From Bacteroidaceae bacterium (lineage in GTDB: Bacteria > Bacteroidota > Bacteroidia > Bacteroidales > Bacteroidaceae): DNA of 32,900 nucleotides. Below, piece after piece: positions 16,250 to 25,334 of the stretch. A program made the translations under genes and the position numbers. Where the stretch lies: positions 1 through 32,900 of the forward strand of contig JAFWXX010000032.1 in assembly GCA_017522915.1 (NCBI GenBank). Reading direction: 5' to 3'. Under the pieces are notes generated by a model, which searched no databases, was not told where the DNA came from, and saw only the letters and a list, made by a program, of their open reading frames with translations. The stretch's first letter is position 1, and each line of letters begins with the position of its first letter.

Positions 16250-16672
16250 ATGAAAAAAAGAATAACATACGAAATTCACGGACAAATAGAGCGTAACAGC
16301 TATTTCCGTATAGGGAAGGCACTTGTCAGAATTGAGTTTACCGGCGGTGCCATGAACTCGACTGGGGTATATCCGGCGCAATACACAACCGACAACGCGC
16401 TTTTCCAACGTGCAATTGAAAACAGTGAGGCTTTCAAGAAAGGAGAGATAAAACGCGGGCATGTGGAGATTCTCAATGAAACATCTGCCCAACCTTCAGT
16501 TGAGGAACCTTGTGATGAAAGCACCTCTTTTCCCGAAGTGACAAACATGCAGCAGGCAAGGGCTCTTCTTATGGCCGAGCCTTACAACTGCACTCTGGGA
16601 GAGTTGCAGAACAAGGCTGCGGTGAAAGGAATAGCACTGGCTAAAGGCATTTCATTCCCTAACTGGCTATGA
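16250..16672 (+). CDS. Phage protein with C-terminal LEM/HeH-like motif (140 aa)
   Basis: The start is taken at ATG 16250 (MKKRITYEIHGQIE), after an AT-rich leader; an ATG 39 bases upstream is less likely. The first half is beta-rich and suggests a small barrel. The last 40 residues (ARALLMAEPYNCTLGELQ, then AVKGIALAKGISFPNWL) resemble the short helix-extended-helix folds (LEM/HeH/Rho-N type) often found at the ends of phage structural proteins. It follows the capsid gene by 77 bases and overlaps the next gene by 4. Likely a minor virion or capsid-associated protein; exact role unknown. Confidence 0.6.
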   Translation: MKKRITYEIHGQIERNSYFRIGKALVRIEFTGGAMNSTGVYPAQYTTDNALFQRAIENSEAFKKGEIKRGHVEILNETSAQPSVEEPCDESTSFPEVTNMQQARALLMAEPYNCTLGELQNKAAVKGIALAKGISFPNWL

Positions 16673-17319
16673 TTTCAACAGATGATATTGTAAAAAGGGT
16701 GCGTATCCTCATCAATGAGGCTGAAGAAGATAAGAGTATATCGCTGCTTACCGAAGACGCGCGTTCCTTTGACAAGAGCATAAGAACCCTGATTCCTCAG
16801 GCTGTTTCCATTATACAAGGAAACAAACAGCCTGGGAAAAGGGTGAATGTGAGGAGTGTTGTTCCATCTTCTGCCGTCATTGCAGATAATGGCGACGGTT
16901 CGGGATATATAGCCTTGCCCGCCGACTTCGTCTCTCTTGTAATTCTTGGCGTAAGCGGTTGGGAGCGTCCGTGCAGTGTGCTTTATCCGGCCTCATCGCA
17001 GCAAGCCGCATGGCAGAGGAACAGCAGCACACGTGCCGGCAAGAGCAGGCCTGTATGTGTCGAGGGTGTAGATTCAGCCGGCAATAGGGTAGCGGAGCTT
17101 TATCCGCTGCCCGATGCGGCTCGTCTTGAATCGCTTGTATATGAAGCCTCGTTCAATCCTGATACAGGCCTTGACGGTTATGACAAAGGCATGGATGATG
17201 CCGTTGCATACCAGTGTGCAGCTTTGCTGTACAATATGTTCGAGAAGTATGATGCTTCAAAATCGTTCCTTTCTTATTCTTTGGCCCTGTGCAATGGTGG
17301 TGTAAATGTTAAAAAATAG
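16669..17319 (+). CDS. Putative head-tail connector (adaptor) protein
   Basis: 216 residues. The layout is typical of the small connector/ring proteins of podovirus-like and crAss-like phages: a helical N-terminus (MISTDDIVKRVRILINEAEE), a central beta part containing YIALPADFVSLVILGVSGW, then AELYPLP and a helical end with AYQCAALLYNMFEKYD. It overlaps the preceding gene (ATGA) and comes directly after the capsid genes. In such phages these proteins form a ring below the portal. The call rests on shape and context. If correct, a portal gene should exist somewhere, but none is found in the window. Confidence 0.5.
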   Translation: MISTDDIVKRVRILINEAEEDKSISLLTEDARSFDKSIRTLIPQAVSIIQGNKQPGKRVNVRSVVPSSAVIADNGDGSGYIALPADFVSLVILGVSGWERPCSVLYPASSQQAAWQRNSSTRAGKSRPVCVEGVDSAGNRVAELYPLPDAARLESLVYEASFNPDTGLDGYDKGMDDAVAYQCAALLYNMFEKYDASKSFLSYSLALCNGGVNVKK

Positions 17320-17323
17320 AATT

Positions 17324-17605
17324 ATGGCAGTAAGAAATCTGGCTTTTACAAAGTGTGACGGCTATTGGGAATGTGAACCCATTGTCTGCGCCGGAGGTGA
17401 TATAAGAGTGCGTGTACACAAGGGCGGCCCATATCCGGTTGACGTGCTTGTGAGCATTGACGGTGTCGAGGAGTATATAAAATATGACGATTTCGGGCTC
17501 GATGAGACGAAGTGCGAGGTTACGCTCGAAGGTCCTATGCGCGGGCAGTACGTCAAGCTGGCATCGCGCAGCGAACTGACTCTTGTCAAATGTCTTGAAC
17601 TATGA
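17324..17605 (+). CDS. Small phage structural-like protein (93 aa)
   Basis: Start chosen at ATG 17324 (MAVRNLAFTKCDGYWE), 4 bases after the upstream stop; an ATG at 17306 would overlap that gene. The product appears all-beta, with alternating hydrophobic residues (DIRVRVHKGGPYPVDVLVSI) and no membrane segment, and could be a small decoration, spike or virion-surface protein. I cannot assign a family. It is tightly packed between the connector-like and holin genes, so it belongs to the same transcript. Confidence 0.6.
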   Translation: MAVRNLAFTKCDGYWECEPIVCAGGDIRVRVHKGGPYPVDVLVSIDGVEEYIKYDDFGLDETKCEVTLEGPMRGQYVKLASRSELTLVKCLEL

Positions 17606-17609
17606 TGCT

Positions 17610-18077
17610 ATGGATGGCCTTAAGCTTTTTGTGGCCTCTCTGTTTGCGAACATTGCAGGTCTTCTGTTTCCTATAAGGAACGATATTTTCGGTTTGGTTT
17701 TCCTTTTCAGTGTCAACTTCCTGATTGGTATGCTCGCCGATGTCACCAATCATCGCGACTGGAGCTTCCGCAAGGCATTCTGTTTCTTCAGGGATGCTGC
17801 GATATACTTTGTGATGGTTGCATCAATATATCTTCTTGGGCATTTCAAGGGTGAAGAGAGCACGGCAGTACATTGTGTCTCGTTCATGATATATGTTGCA
17901 ATATATTTCTATGGTACCAACATATTGCGGAATGCGAGGATGATAACCAATGAGAAGAGTACGCTCTTCAGGATACTCGACTTCCTCTATTATGTGTTGA
18001 GCCTGCGCGTGCTTGAACGCTACGGTTATCTTAAGGATTATATCGAATATGAAAAACATAACAAGAATATGCTTTAG
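17610..18077 (+). CDS. Phage holin-like membrane protein
   Basis: 155 residues from ATG 17610, 4 bases after the upstream stop (a TTG at 17583 is in frame but overlaps the upstream gene). About four hydrophobic segments are visible: LFVASLFANIAGLLFPI, IFGLVFLFSVNFLIGML, AAIYFVMVASIYLLGHF and VSFMIYVAIYFYGTNIL, with a charged C-terminus ending EYEKHNKNML. The pattern matches the phage holin 4/toxin-secretion type common in phages of this phylum. It would permeabilise the inner membrane at the end of infection. The spanin candidate starts inside its 3' end, supporting a lysis role, yet no endolysin gene is seen next to it. Confidence 0.65.
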   Translation: MDGLKLFVASLFANIAGLLFPIRNDIFGLVFLFSVNFLIGMLADVTNHRDWSFRKAFCFFRDAAIYFVMVASIYLLGHFKGEESTAVHCVSFMIYVAIYFYGTNILRNARMITNEKSTLFRILDFLYYVLSLRVLERYGYLKDYIEYEKHNKNML

Positions 18078-18438
18078 TGCCGTTATTCTGCTTCTCTCAT
18101 GCCGCAGTTACGACAATAGTGCCGTAGAGTACTCTTCGACTGCCTGCATGAGAGAAAGGCTTATAAAGGACAGCATAGTGCTGCATGACAGTATAATTAT
18201 ACGCGAAAAGGCCGATACGGTATTCTTTACGAAATACAAGACTGCCTACAAGGAGATTGTAAGGCACGACACTGTTGTGGTGTGCGACACCTTGTACAGA
18301 GTGCGTACGGTAACGGTTGAGAAGAATTCCGGGAAGTGCTTTTCGTGGTGGAAACTGCTTCCTGTGGCTCTATTGTTGTTCCTTTTATGGCGTAGCGGAA
18401 TAGCCGGATGGATATACAGAACGATAAAAAACAAATGA
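18049..18438 (+). CDS. Candidate unimolecular spanin (u-spanin) lipoprotein
   Basis: 129 residues from ATG 18049, overlapping the holin gene by 29 bases. The N-terminus is a lipoprotein signal with lipobox LLLSC (Cys18). A periplasmic stretch of about 77 residues follows, rich in alternating charged and beta-branched residues (DSIVLHDSIIIREKADTVFF). It then ends in a transmembrane segment (WKLLPVALLLFLLW, near 101-115) and a short basic tail. A lipid anchor at one end and a membrane helix at the other is the known architecture of u-spanins such as phage T1 gp11, which span the periplasm and fuse inner and outer membranes during lysis. Location beside the holin agrees. No homology is claimed. 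Confidence 0.6.
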   Translation: MKNITRICFSAVILLLSCRSYDNSAVEYSSTACMRERLIKDSIVLHDSIIIREKADTVFFTKYKTAYKEIVRHDTVVVCDTLYRVRTVTVEKNSGKCFSWWKLLPVALLLFLLWRSGIAGWIYRTIKNK

Positions 18439-18439
18439 C

Positions 18440-21307
18440 ATGCAAAAATTCTTTCCGTTCAAAGGAATATCGAGGAGCAGCGACCCTCTTCTTGCTGCTG
18501 AGGGCGAGTGCCTGGAGCTGATGAACCTGCGTCCGTGCAACGGATCTATGAAACCGGTTCCCGATATGGTATCGGTGGCGTTGCTTCCGTCAAGGTATTC
18601 GTCAATAGTCTGGCATGAGATGTCCGGCTGTTATATATGTGTTACAGATGACGCGGCAGGCACGCTGCATTTTTACGACAAGGATTGGGCTCCACTCCTT
18701 GATGTGGCAGGAGAACGCCTGCTTTTCGAGGAACTGTCGGGTGTGAGGAGTGTAGAGGCTATCGGGAACATTCTCTGTTGCATGACAGAAAACGGTATCC
18801 GTTATATCTTCTATACCGAAGGTACTTTCATCTGGTTGGGTGAATCTCCGGCTGTTCCGCAACTGGAGGTTGCCGTCAGCTCGAAGGTGCATCTTCTTAC
18901 AACCGAAGAGTCTTTCGCTGCGACATCGTCGGTTGACGATTTCGAGAGCTCGTGGCGATACAACCAAAAGGGTTTTTACGACGAGTGCATCTATTTCCTT
19001 AATCTTGAAAGCTATTATATCGACAGGGCACTATTCCGGTTCGGTCTCAGGCTTTACGACGGGTCGTACATCTACTGTTCTCATCCTGTCTATGTAAGTG
19101 ACGATAATGTCGTTGATGGCGTTGGCCGTGATTCGGACAACTTCTATTCCGAACGTAACGGCTCGTCCGACGGCTATTCTACATACAATGTAAAAGTGCA
19201 AGGATTCAAACCGGCTTTCTCCTTTTCGAACATCGAACTGGAACCTTGGAAAGGAGTGGTCGTTGGAATAGACCTTTTTACTACAGGTTCCATAATGGGG
19301 CATAAGGCCGACACACTCGTGGCAAGGCTGCACAATCTTTCAACCGGAGTACGCATGAAGAAAAGCTACGAAGGATATGCCGTAAAGGATATCGATGAAC
19401 TTTGGGATGAGATAGCCTCTTCGTATCTTTTCTACAAAGTGGCAGAGTTTGATATCAACGGTGTATGCACCTATTCCATAAAGGATGTTTCGCCAACGAA
19501 CCTGCAGCTGCAGCAAAGCCTCAATTCTGCCCAGATACCGGCTTCGCTCTCTTCCTTGGCTGCAAGATGCAGCTATACTCTTAACAACAGGTTGCATATT
19601 GCTTCCCTGCGTGAAATTCTGTTTGCCGGGTACGATGCATCATCGATAAAGGCTGTTTCCGAAGATTTGCAGCATATTGAAGGCATTGCGATAGAGACGA
19701 AGATAAGGACAGATGACGGAATAGCTGTCGTCGTGAAGAACTACGGCAGTGCAGAACTACGTTACGTGAATGGAATATTCGAGCTTCCCCCTCTCCTTTC
19801 TTACCCCGATTCAAGAGCTTTTGAGATGAATGTATATGTCTGTCTCGATACAGAGCTTTTTGTAAAGAACTTCAAACTTTCGCCTCATAAGTTCCTTAAT
19901 CAGGCCCAGTATCTTCATAAGAGCGGTGTCATGCTTTCCGTAAGCGTAGAGTCTTTCTTTGCTTCGGGCTTTACCGCAGCTGCGGTCGGTGATGACGATG
20001 TACTGCGTCTCTTTTCAAATGAACCGGGAATCCATGAGGTCATATACTCCGCTGAAGACGGATGCTGGAAATACGCAGGTCTTGATTTTCCTCCCGACGA
20101 GTTCGGCAGTTTAAGGGTCTTCTCTATTCCTCGTGACATTGCCGATGGCGACAGGATTGTCTTTACCATATCCGTAGAGCCGAACGGTTCTGTCGATACC
20201 GATATATGCAATATACCGATAGATGACAGTTGGATACTCATCGGCGGCTCGATGCCGAAGGACAAACGTGCCTTTGAGGAGAGGGCTTCTGTACTGAAGG
20301 TCTCGGCAACGGATAATCCATTCATGTTCCCGGCTGCATGTACCTACATGCCTTCGCAGAGACCCATTGTAGCTATGGCCAGCAATACCGTCGAACTCTC
20401 GCAAGGGCGTTTCGGCGAGCATCCGCTGTTCGTGTTCTGCCATGACGGAATATGGGTGATGTCTCTTGATGCTTCGGGAAGCATTGCCTATTCTGCATGC
20501 TATCCGTTCTCACGCGATGTGTGCCGTAATCCCGATGCAGTATGCTGCGTCGATTCCGGTGTAGTCTTTGTAGGGCAGAAAGGTGTGATGCTCATTTCGG
20601 GCAACAAGACAAGAGATATCTCTGAACCCCTGCTGCCCGGAAACAATACAGCGGATGTCTTCAATAAAAATCCTGCAATAAAGGATATTGCAGCTCTTGC
20701 CGGATTACAGACAAATGTATCTGTTGAGAACTTGGATGATTTCCTGAAACAGTGCCGTATAACTTACAATGCCCGTCATGGTGAGATAATCGTCTCTAAT
20801 GAACTGTGCGACAACTGCTATGTATATTCTCTCAAGGATGCTCTCTGGAGCCGTATCTCCTATCGGGTGTCGGGGGCTGTTTCTTCGTGCAGCACAGCAA
20901 CCCTGTTGCAGCATTTGGGCAATGCGACCAGAATATTGGCCTTGGGCGATGAACAGTCGGGGGCAAATAGGGCTCTCCTTATCACACGTCCTTTGCTTTG
21001 GGGTACGAAGTTGCCTAAGCGCATTGAACAGTTTATGCTCCATGCCTATGCTTCAGTGCCTGCCGGATATAATGATGAGAGACCGCTTCTTGCCTGTTAT
21101 CTCCTATGCAGCAACGACGGGGTTCACTTCAGAATTCTTGATGGCCGTGAACTGTACGGAGAAGTGCAGGATGTTCGTTTTCCGCTTTTCCCGACCCAGT
21201 CATACAAATACTATATGTTTGCTGTCACAGGAAATATAGGGGCTTCGAGTCTTCTTACAGGAGTTGAGGCTGATGTTTCTGCTGCGTGGAACAGCAGAAT
21301 GAGATGA
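18440..21307 (+). CDS. Large phage virion protein, possibly beta-propeller tail-stabilisation protein (955 aa)
   Basis: It begins 1 base after the spanin stop. The sequence is beta-rich throughout, with many short repeating strands (YICVTDDAAGTLHFYDKDW; ENGIRYIFYTEGTFIWLG; FVFCHDGIWVMSLDASGS; VVFVGQKGVMLISG) that suggest blades of a propeller. The start (FPFKGISRSSDPLLAAEG, ECLELMNLRP) recalls the opening of P22 gp10-like tail-stabilisation proteins and related crAss-like tail proteins. It has no membrane segment or enzyme motif. It is the last gene of the plus-strand operon. I propose a tail-hub or DNA-stabilisation role, but only the structural-protein part of the call is firm. Confidence 0.6.
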   Translation: MQKFFPFKGISRSSDPLLAAEGECLELMNLRPCNGSMKPVPDMVSVALLPSRYSSIVWHEMSGCYICVTDDAAGTLHFYDKDWAPLLDVAGERLLFEELSGVRSVEAIGNILCCMTENGIRYIFYTEGTFIWLGESPAVPQLEVAVSSKVHLLTTEESFAATSSVDDFESSWRYNQKGFYDECIYFLNLESYYIDRALFRFGLRLYDGSYIYCSHPVYVSDDNVVDGVGRDSDNFYSERNGSSDGYSTYNVKVQGFKPAFSFSNIELEPWKGVVVGIDLFTTGSIMGHKADTLVARLHNLSTGVRMKKSYEGYAVKDIDELWDEIASSYLFYKVAEFDINGVCTYSIKDVSPTNLQLQQSLNSAQIPASLSSLAARCSYTLNNRLHIASLREILFAGYDASSIKAVSEDLQHIEGIAIETKIRTDDGIAVVVKNYGSAELRYVNGIFELPPLLSYPDSRAFEMNVYVCLDTELFVKNFKLSPHKFLNQAQYLHKSGVMLSVSVESFFASGFTAAAVGDDDVLRLFSNEPGIHEVIYSAEDGCWKYAGLDFPPDEFGSLRVFSIPRDIADGDRIVFTISVEPNGSVDTDICNIPIDDSWILIGGSMPKDKRAFEERASVLKVSATDNPFMFPAACTYMPSQRPIVAMASNTVELSQGRFGEHPLFVFCHDGIWVMSLDASGSIAYSACYPFSRDVCRNPDAVCCVDSGVVFVGQKGVMLISGNKTRDISEPLLPGNNTADVFNKNPAIKDIAALAGLQTNVSVENLDDFLKQCRITYNARHGEIIVSNELCDNCYVYSLKDALWSRISYRVSGAVSSCSTATLLQHLGNATRILALGDEQSGANRALLITRPLLWGTKLPKRIEQFMLHAYASVPAGYNDERPLLACYLLCSNDGVHFRILDGRELYGEVQDVRFPLFPTQSYKYYMFAVTGNIGASSLLTGVEADVSAAWNSRMR

Positions 21308-21318
21308 ATTTTTTTTAT

Positions 21319-21368
21319 ATGAGATGAACCCCGAAAGTTTATTATCTGACTTTCGGGGTTCATCTCAT
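21319..21368. terminator. Perfect 20-bp hairpin between convergent genes
   Basis: Bases 21319-21338 pair exactly with 21349-21368 around a 10-base loop. It lies just after the stop of the 955-residue protein and before the ends of two minus-strand genes, so it can block transcription from both sides. A T5 run follows on the plus strand at 21381-21385, some distance from the stem. Confidence 0.6.
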
Positions 21369-21409
21369 AAAGACCGGGCCTTTTTATTAAATAATCTTAT
21401 GAATTCTGC

Positions 21410-21592
21410 TCATTGATTTTTCTTGACAAGCCATTTCTTGTTCTCGCTTATGTATATACTGCATTTTGCAAATATTACGAATGCTGTAAAGAATATTATT
21501 GTCGGAAGTGTAGCTGTAAACAATGAATCTGCAGTCCCTATCATTGCCAGGAACATCGCAAACTGTGTAAAGAGCAATATCTTTGGTGTCAT
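21410..21592 (-). CDS. Small two-helix membrane protein (60 aa)
   Basis: Start at the ATG at 21592, 4 bases after the stop of the upstream gene, giving 60 residues. Two hydrophobic segments (ILLFTQFAMFLAMIGTA and ATLPTIIFFTAFVIFA) are followed by a basic end, KKWLVKKNQ, so a hairpin in the inner membrane with a cytoplasmic tail is likely. No family is recognised. It pairs with the gene before it and points towards the phage operon. It could be a host small membrane protein or a lysogenic-conversion gene. Confidence 0.5.
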   Translation of the reverse strand: MTPKILLFTQFAMFLAMIGTADSLFTATLPTIIFFTAFVIFAKCSIYISENKKWLVKKNQ

Positions 21593-21596
21593 GATG

Positions 21597-21983
21597 TTAT
21601 TTTTTTTTGAATTTCCAGTATATAAGTCTGTTCTCACTGTTTTCTTCGGCTTTTGTAACCAAAATAGCTTCATCGACATATCTTTCCTTGCAATAAAGCG
21701 TTACCTTTCCTATTTCTCCGGGCATGCTTTCGTTGTAGAAGTCATCTATCCTTACACTCATTCGGTATCTGTTCTGTCTTATTGTCCTTGAACGCTCTTT
21801 AAGAAAACTCTGTACAAATTCCTGTTCGGATACATCGCCTCTGATAGTGTAAACTTCAGTTAAATTGCTGTATTCATACCCTTGCTTGCCGGCAAGATTC
21901 CGGAACGTTTCAATCCATTCCATGATCTTCTCCGTAATGCAGTCGATAACATGTCTGCTTTTTGTTAAAATTCTACTTCTCAT
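21597..21983 (-). CDS. Hypothetical protein (128 aa)
   Basis: Unrecognised soluble protein, basic, starting MRSRILTKSRHVIDCI. The N-terminal half is helical (EKIMEWIETFRNLAGKQG) and the C-terminal half looks beta-rich (KVTLYCKERYVDEAILV), ending in KFKKK. It is the first gene of a two-gene minus-strand unit and lies 250 bases from the divergently transcribed repressor, an arrangement seen in lysogeny switches. It has no helix-turn-helix that I can identify, so a regulatory role is only a contextual guess. Confidence 0.5.
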   Translation of the reverse strand: MRSRILTKSRHVIDCITEKIMEWIETFRNLAGKQGYEYSNLTEVYTIRGDVSEQEFVQSFLKERSRTIRQNRYRMSVRIDDFYNESMPGEIGKVTLYCKERYVDEAILVTKAEENSENRLIYWKFKKK

Positions 21984-22101
21984 AGTAAATCGATTTCTTC
22001 TATTTTTTTGTTTCTGAAAATTGTATTAAGTTTGTGCAAGAGGATTGTTTGTCTGCTTTTTGGGCTGTTAAAATGTTTGTTTGATACAAAAATTATTATA
22101 A

Positions 22102-22138
22102 TAGCCATTTGTGGCTACAAATATAATCCCAAATTTTG
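22102..22138 (+). promoter_or_regulatory. Repressor promoter with overlapping palindrome
   Basis: TTTG at 22108-22111, a 19-base spacer and AAATTTTG at 22131-22138 (7 of 8 to TAnnTTTG) form a good Bacteroidetes promoter for the repressor gene. The -33 box is the loop of the palindrome tagccaTTTGtggcta (22102-22117), a natural operator position for autoregulation. The expected leader is about 90 bases. The rest of 21984-22233 is AT-rich and contains no gene I can support. Confidence 0.5.
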
Positions 22139-22233
22139 TATTTCGAGTTGTGGTTTCAGTCAAATTATGCTATTTGGAATTGTTCTATATAGCGAGGCGA
22201 TTGCCACATGGTTTATTAGTCGTACATTAAGTT

Positions 22234-22854
22234 ATGAAAAGTATTAAGGAGCGTATCATATATTTGTTTGCATACAAGAAACTGAATGTGAACCGCGCAA
22301 GCAAGGTATTGGGGATGCCGCAGCGTACACTCAACCGTCAGGTAAATGAGGACGGCAAGATAGGAATGGAACTGCTTTACGCAATAATGGACTGTTTCCC
22401 CGAAATATCTCCCTCATGGCTGTTGTTGGGAGAGGGTGAAATGTTGCGTGAAGAGGTATGCTGCATGCAAAGTGTGCCTTACTACAGCGATCTGCCGGTA
22501 TCAGCGGGCGTCAGGGATGCGTACGACCCGATGTTGGAGAAACCGAGCGGCTACATATCGTTGCCCTCTCAGAAGGCTGAATGTTATTTCCCCGTCGTAG
22601 GTACCTCAATGGAACCGGAGATATATGAAGGGGATATAGTCGGTGTCAAACGCGTAGATTCACTGAGCGAAATTTCTCCGGGAAGCATATATCTGATAAT
22701 CGCTAATGACGCACGCATGATTAAGCATTGCTATCCCGATAACGACAATCCATGCGTAATGTGGTGCGTCTCTCCCAACTATCCTTCATTTCCTATTGAC
22801 AAAAGGGAAATAACAGCACTGTTCCGTGTGGTGAACCGTATAGTCACATTCTGA
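22234..22854 (+). CDS. S24/LexA-CI-type self-cleaving repressor
   Basis: 206 residues. Residues ~1-60 resemble an XRE/CI-like helix-turn-helix region (NVNRASKVLGMPQRTLNRQV). The C-terminal part is an S24 peptidase-like domain: cleavage-type dipeptide Ala91-Gly92 in LPVSAGVRD, nucleophile Ser125 in VGTSMEPEIYEGD and general-base Lys164 in RMIKHCY. The spacings (34 and 39) are close to those of LexA (Ala84-Gly85, Ser119, Lys156). Such proteins repress lysis genes and cut themselves when RecA is activated by DNA damage. The gene follows its own promoter and palindrome and ends before a strong terminator, next to the phage module. It is the only lysogeny gene seen, so it is probably the prophage repressor; a host stress regulator is the alternative. 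Confidence 0.85.
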   Translation: MKSIKERIIYLFAYKKLNVNRASKVLGMPQRTLNRQVNEDGKIGMELLYAIMDCFPEISPSWLLLGEGEMLREEVCCMQSVPYYSDLPVSAGVRDAYDPMLEKPSGYISLPSQKAECYFPVVGTSMEPEIYEGDIVGVKRVDSLSEISPGSIYLIIANDARMIKHCYPDNDNPCVMWCVSPNYPSFPIDKREITALFRVVNRIVTF

Positions 22855-23025
22855 CATTCCGGGCCACAGCTTCTTATTGAAATTGCTATATTATGCCGCG
22901 ATAATGGAATCTCCGTTACCGTGGCATTTCCGTAATATTGCAGTGCTGATGCAACAGATTATTGCATACTGCGTTCATGCCCTGCAGTGCTGCCGGGTAT
23001 GAAGGTGATTTATGGTGTTTGTTTG

Positions 23026-23062
23026 GAAGTGGGGTGCAGCGATGCATTCCACTTCGTTTTTT
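23026..23062 (+). terminator. GNRA-loop terminator after the repressor
   Basis: A 13-bp stem (23026-23038 with 23043-23055, two G:T pairs) capped by the tetraloop gcga is followed by six T at 23057-23062. It isolates the ATP synthase operon from the phage side. The 171 bases from the repressor stop to the hairpin contain only a repeated 10-mer, tgcagtgctg (22939 and 22983), and no gene. Confidence 0.75.
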
Positions 23063-23105
23063 ATATATAAACACTTGTATTATTAGGATTTTTCAAATTA
23101 AACAT

Positions 23106-23113
23106 TATCTTTG
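23106..23113 (+). promoter_or_regulatory. -7 box of the ATP synthase operon promoter
   Basis: TATCTTTG matches TAnnTTTG exactly and lies 50 bases before the atpD start, right after the repressor terminator. The region 19-21 bases upstream has no clear TTTG, so a weak -33 or an activator may be involved. Confidence 0.5.
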
Positions 23114-23121
23114 CAGAATAG

Positions 23122-24687
<1,566 letters not shown>

Positions 24688-24691
24688 TGCG

Positions 24692-24946
24692 ATGATGAAG
24701 GATTCCTCTATTACACTTGATATACTTTCTCCCGAAAAGAACATATTTTCGGGTGAAGTGTCGTGTGTAACGCTTCCTGGCGGTAAGGCTCCTTTTACAG
24801 TCCTTCATAACCATGCACCTATAATATCTACATTGTCACAAGGCAAGTTGTCGTGGGTTGCAGAGGGTGAAGAGAAGAGCATTGCTGTTTCAGGCGGTTT
24901 CGTAGAAGTGAAGGAGAATAGGGTTACGGTGTGTGTTGAAATTTAG
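24692..24946 (+). CDS. atpC: ATP synthase F1 subunit epsilon, short form
   Basis: 84 residues, covering only the N-terminal beta-sandwich (SITLDILSPEKNIFSGEV; LPGGKAPFTVLHNHAPII; IAVSGGFVEVKENRVTV). The C-terminal helical hairpin found in ~130-residue bacterial epsilon subunits is absent. The subunit links gamma to the c-ring; without the helices it should lack the ratchet-like inhibition of ATP hydrolysis. The short form is, to my knowledge, standard in this phylum rather than a truncation. Two start ATGs lie in tandem. Confidence 0.92.
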   Translation: MMKDSSITLDILSPEKNIFSGEVSCVTLPGGKAPFTVLHNHAPIISTLSQGKLSWVAEGEEKSIAVSGGFVEVKENRVTVCVEI

Positions 24947-24956
24947 AACGTGAATT

Positions 24957-25334
24957 ATGGACAAGACGAAAATGCTCATAGGACTGTCTGCTATAACAAT
25001 ACTGCTTGCAGTTGTTGGCTACGCTGTCATCTCGGCACTATCGCTGGAGTGCGGCATGCTCCATTTGTTGGCTGTACCTCTCTACTTTTGGATTTTCTAT
25101 TCATTGTCCATTATTGTTATGGAGAAACCGAATGACGTGAAATCATTTGCCGGAATGCTGATGGCCTTTAAAGCTGCAAAGATGTTCCTTTCGCTTGTCG
25201 TGGTTGCACTGCTTGCATTTCTGTTCCGTGAGAGTGCCATCGTTTTGCTATTCTATTTCCTTATCTATTCTTTAATAATGCTTGCCGTTGAGTCGGTATA
25301 TCTTGTCAGGCTCAAAAAAAACATATCCCAATGA
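24957..25334 (+). CDS. AtpI-like small membrane protein of the ATP synthase operon
   Basis: 125 residues with about four hydrophobic helices (ILLAVVGYAVISALSL, LLAVPLYFWIFYSLSII, AAKMFLSLVVVALLAFLF, ALLFYF-type LLFYFLIYSLIMLAVE) and a basic end. It lies between the epsilon and a-subunit genes and overlaps the a-subunit gene by 4 bases. In other bacteria AtpI helps assemble the c-ring and maybe imports magnesium. The sequence is too diverged for me to call it AtpI, but its place and topology suit the same job. Confidence 0.7.
   Translation: MDKTKMLIGLSAITILLAVVGYAVISALSLECGMLHLLAVPLYFWIFYSLSIIVMEKPNDVKSFAGMLMAFKAAKMFLSLVVVALLAFLFRESAIVLLFYFLIYSLIMLAVESVYLVRLKKNISQ

Noticed and set aside
21295-21330. 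Short direct repeat atgagatgaa at the stop codon of the 955-residue gene and in the hairpin arm
   Set aside because: Ten bases and partly explained by the stop-codon context and hairpin; no sign of a transposition footprint.
22008-22247. Plus-strand hydrophobic frame of 79 residues before the repressor
   Set aside because: It depends on a TTG start, covers the promoter and palindrome and overlaps the repressor start; hydrophobicity follows from T-rich DNA.
22939-22992. Direct repeat tgcagtgctg (22939-22948 and 22983-22992) as a possible attachment site
   Set aside because: Both copies lie on the same side of the phage module, and I found no matching copy near 7340-7480 or 9630-9780, so it does not bracket an insertion.
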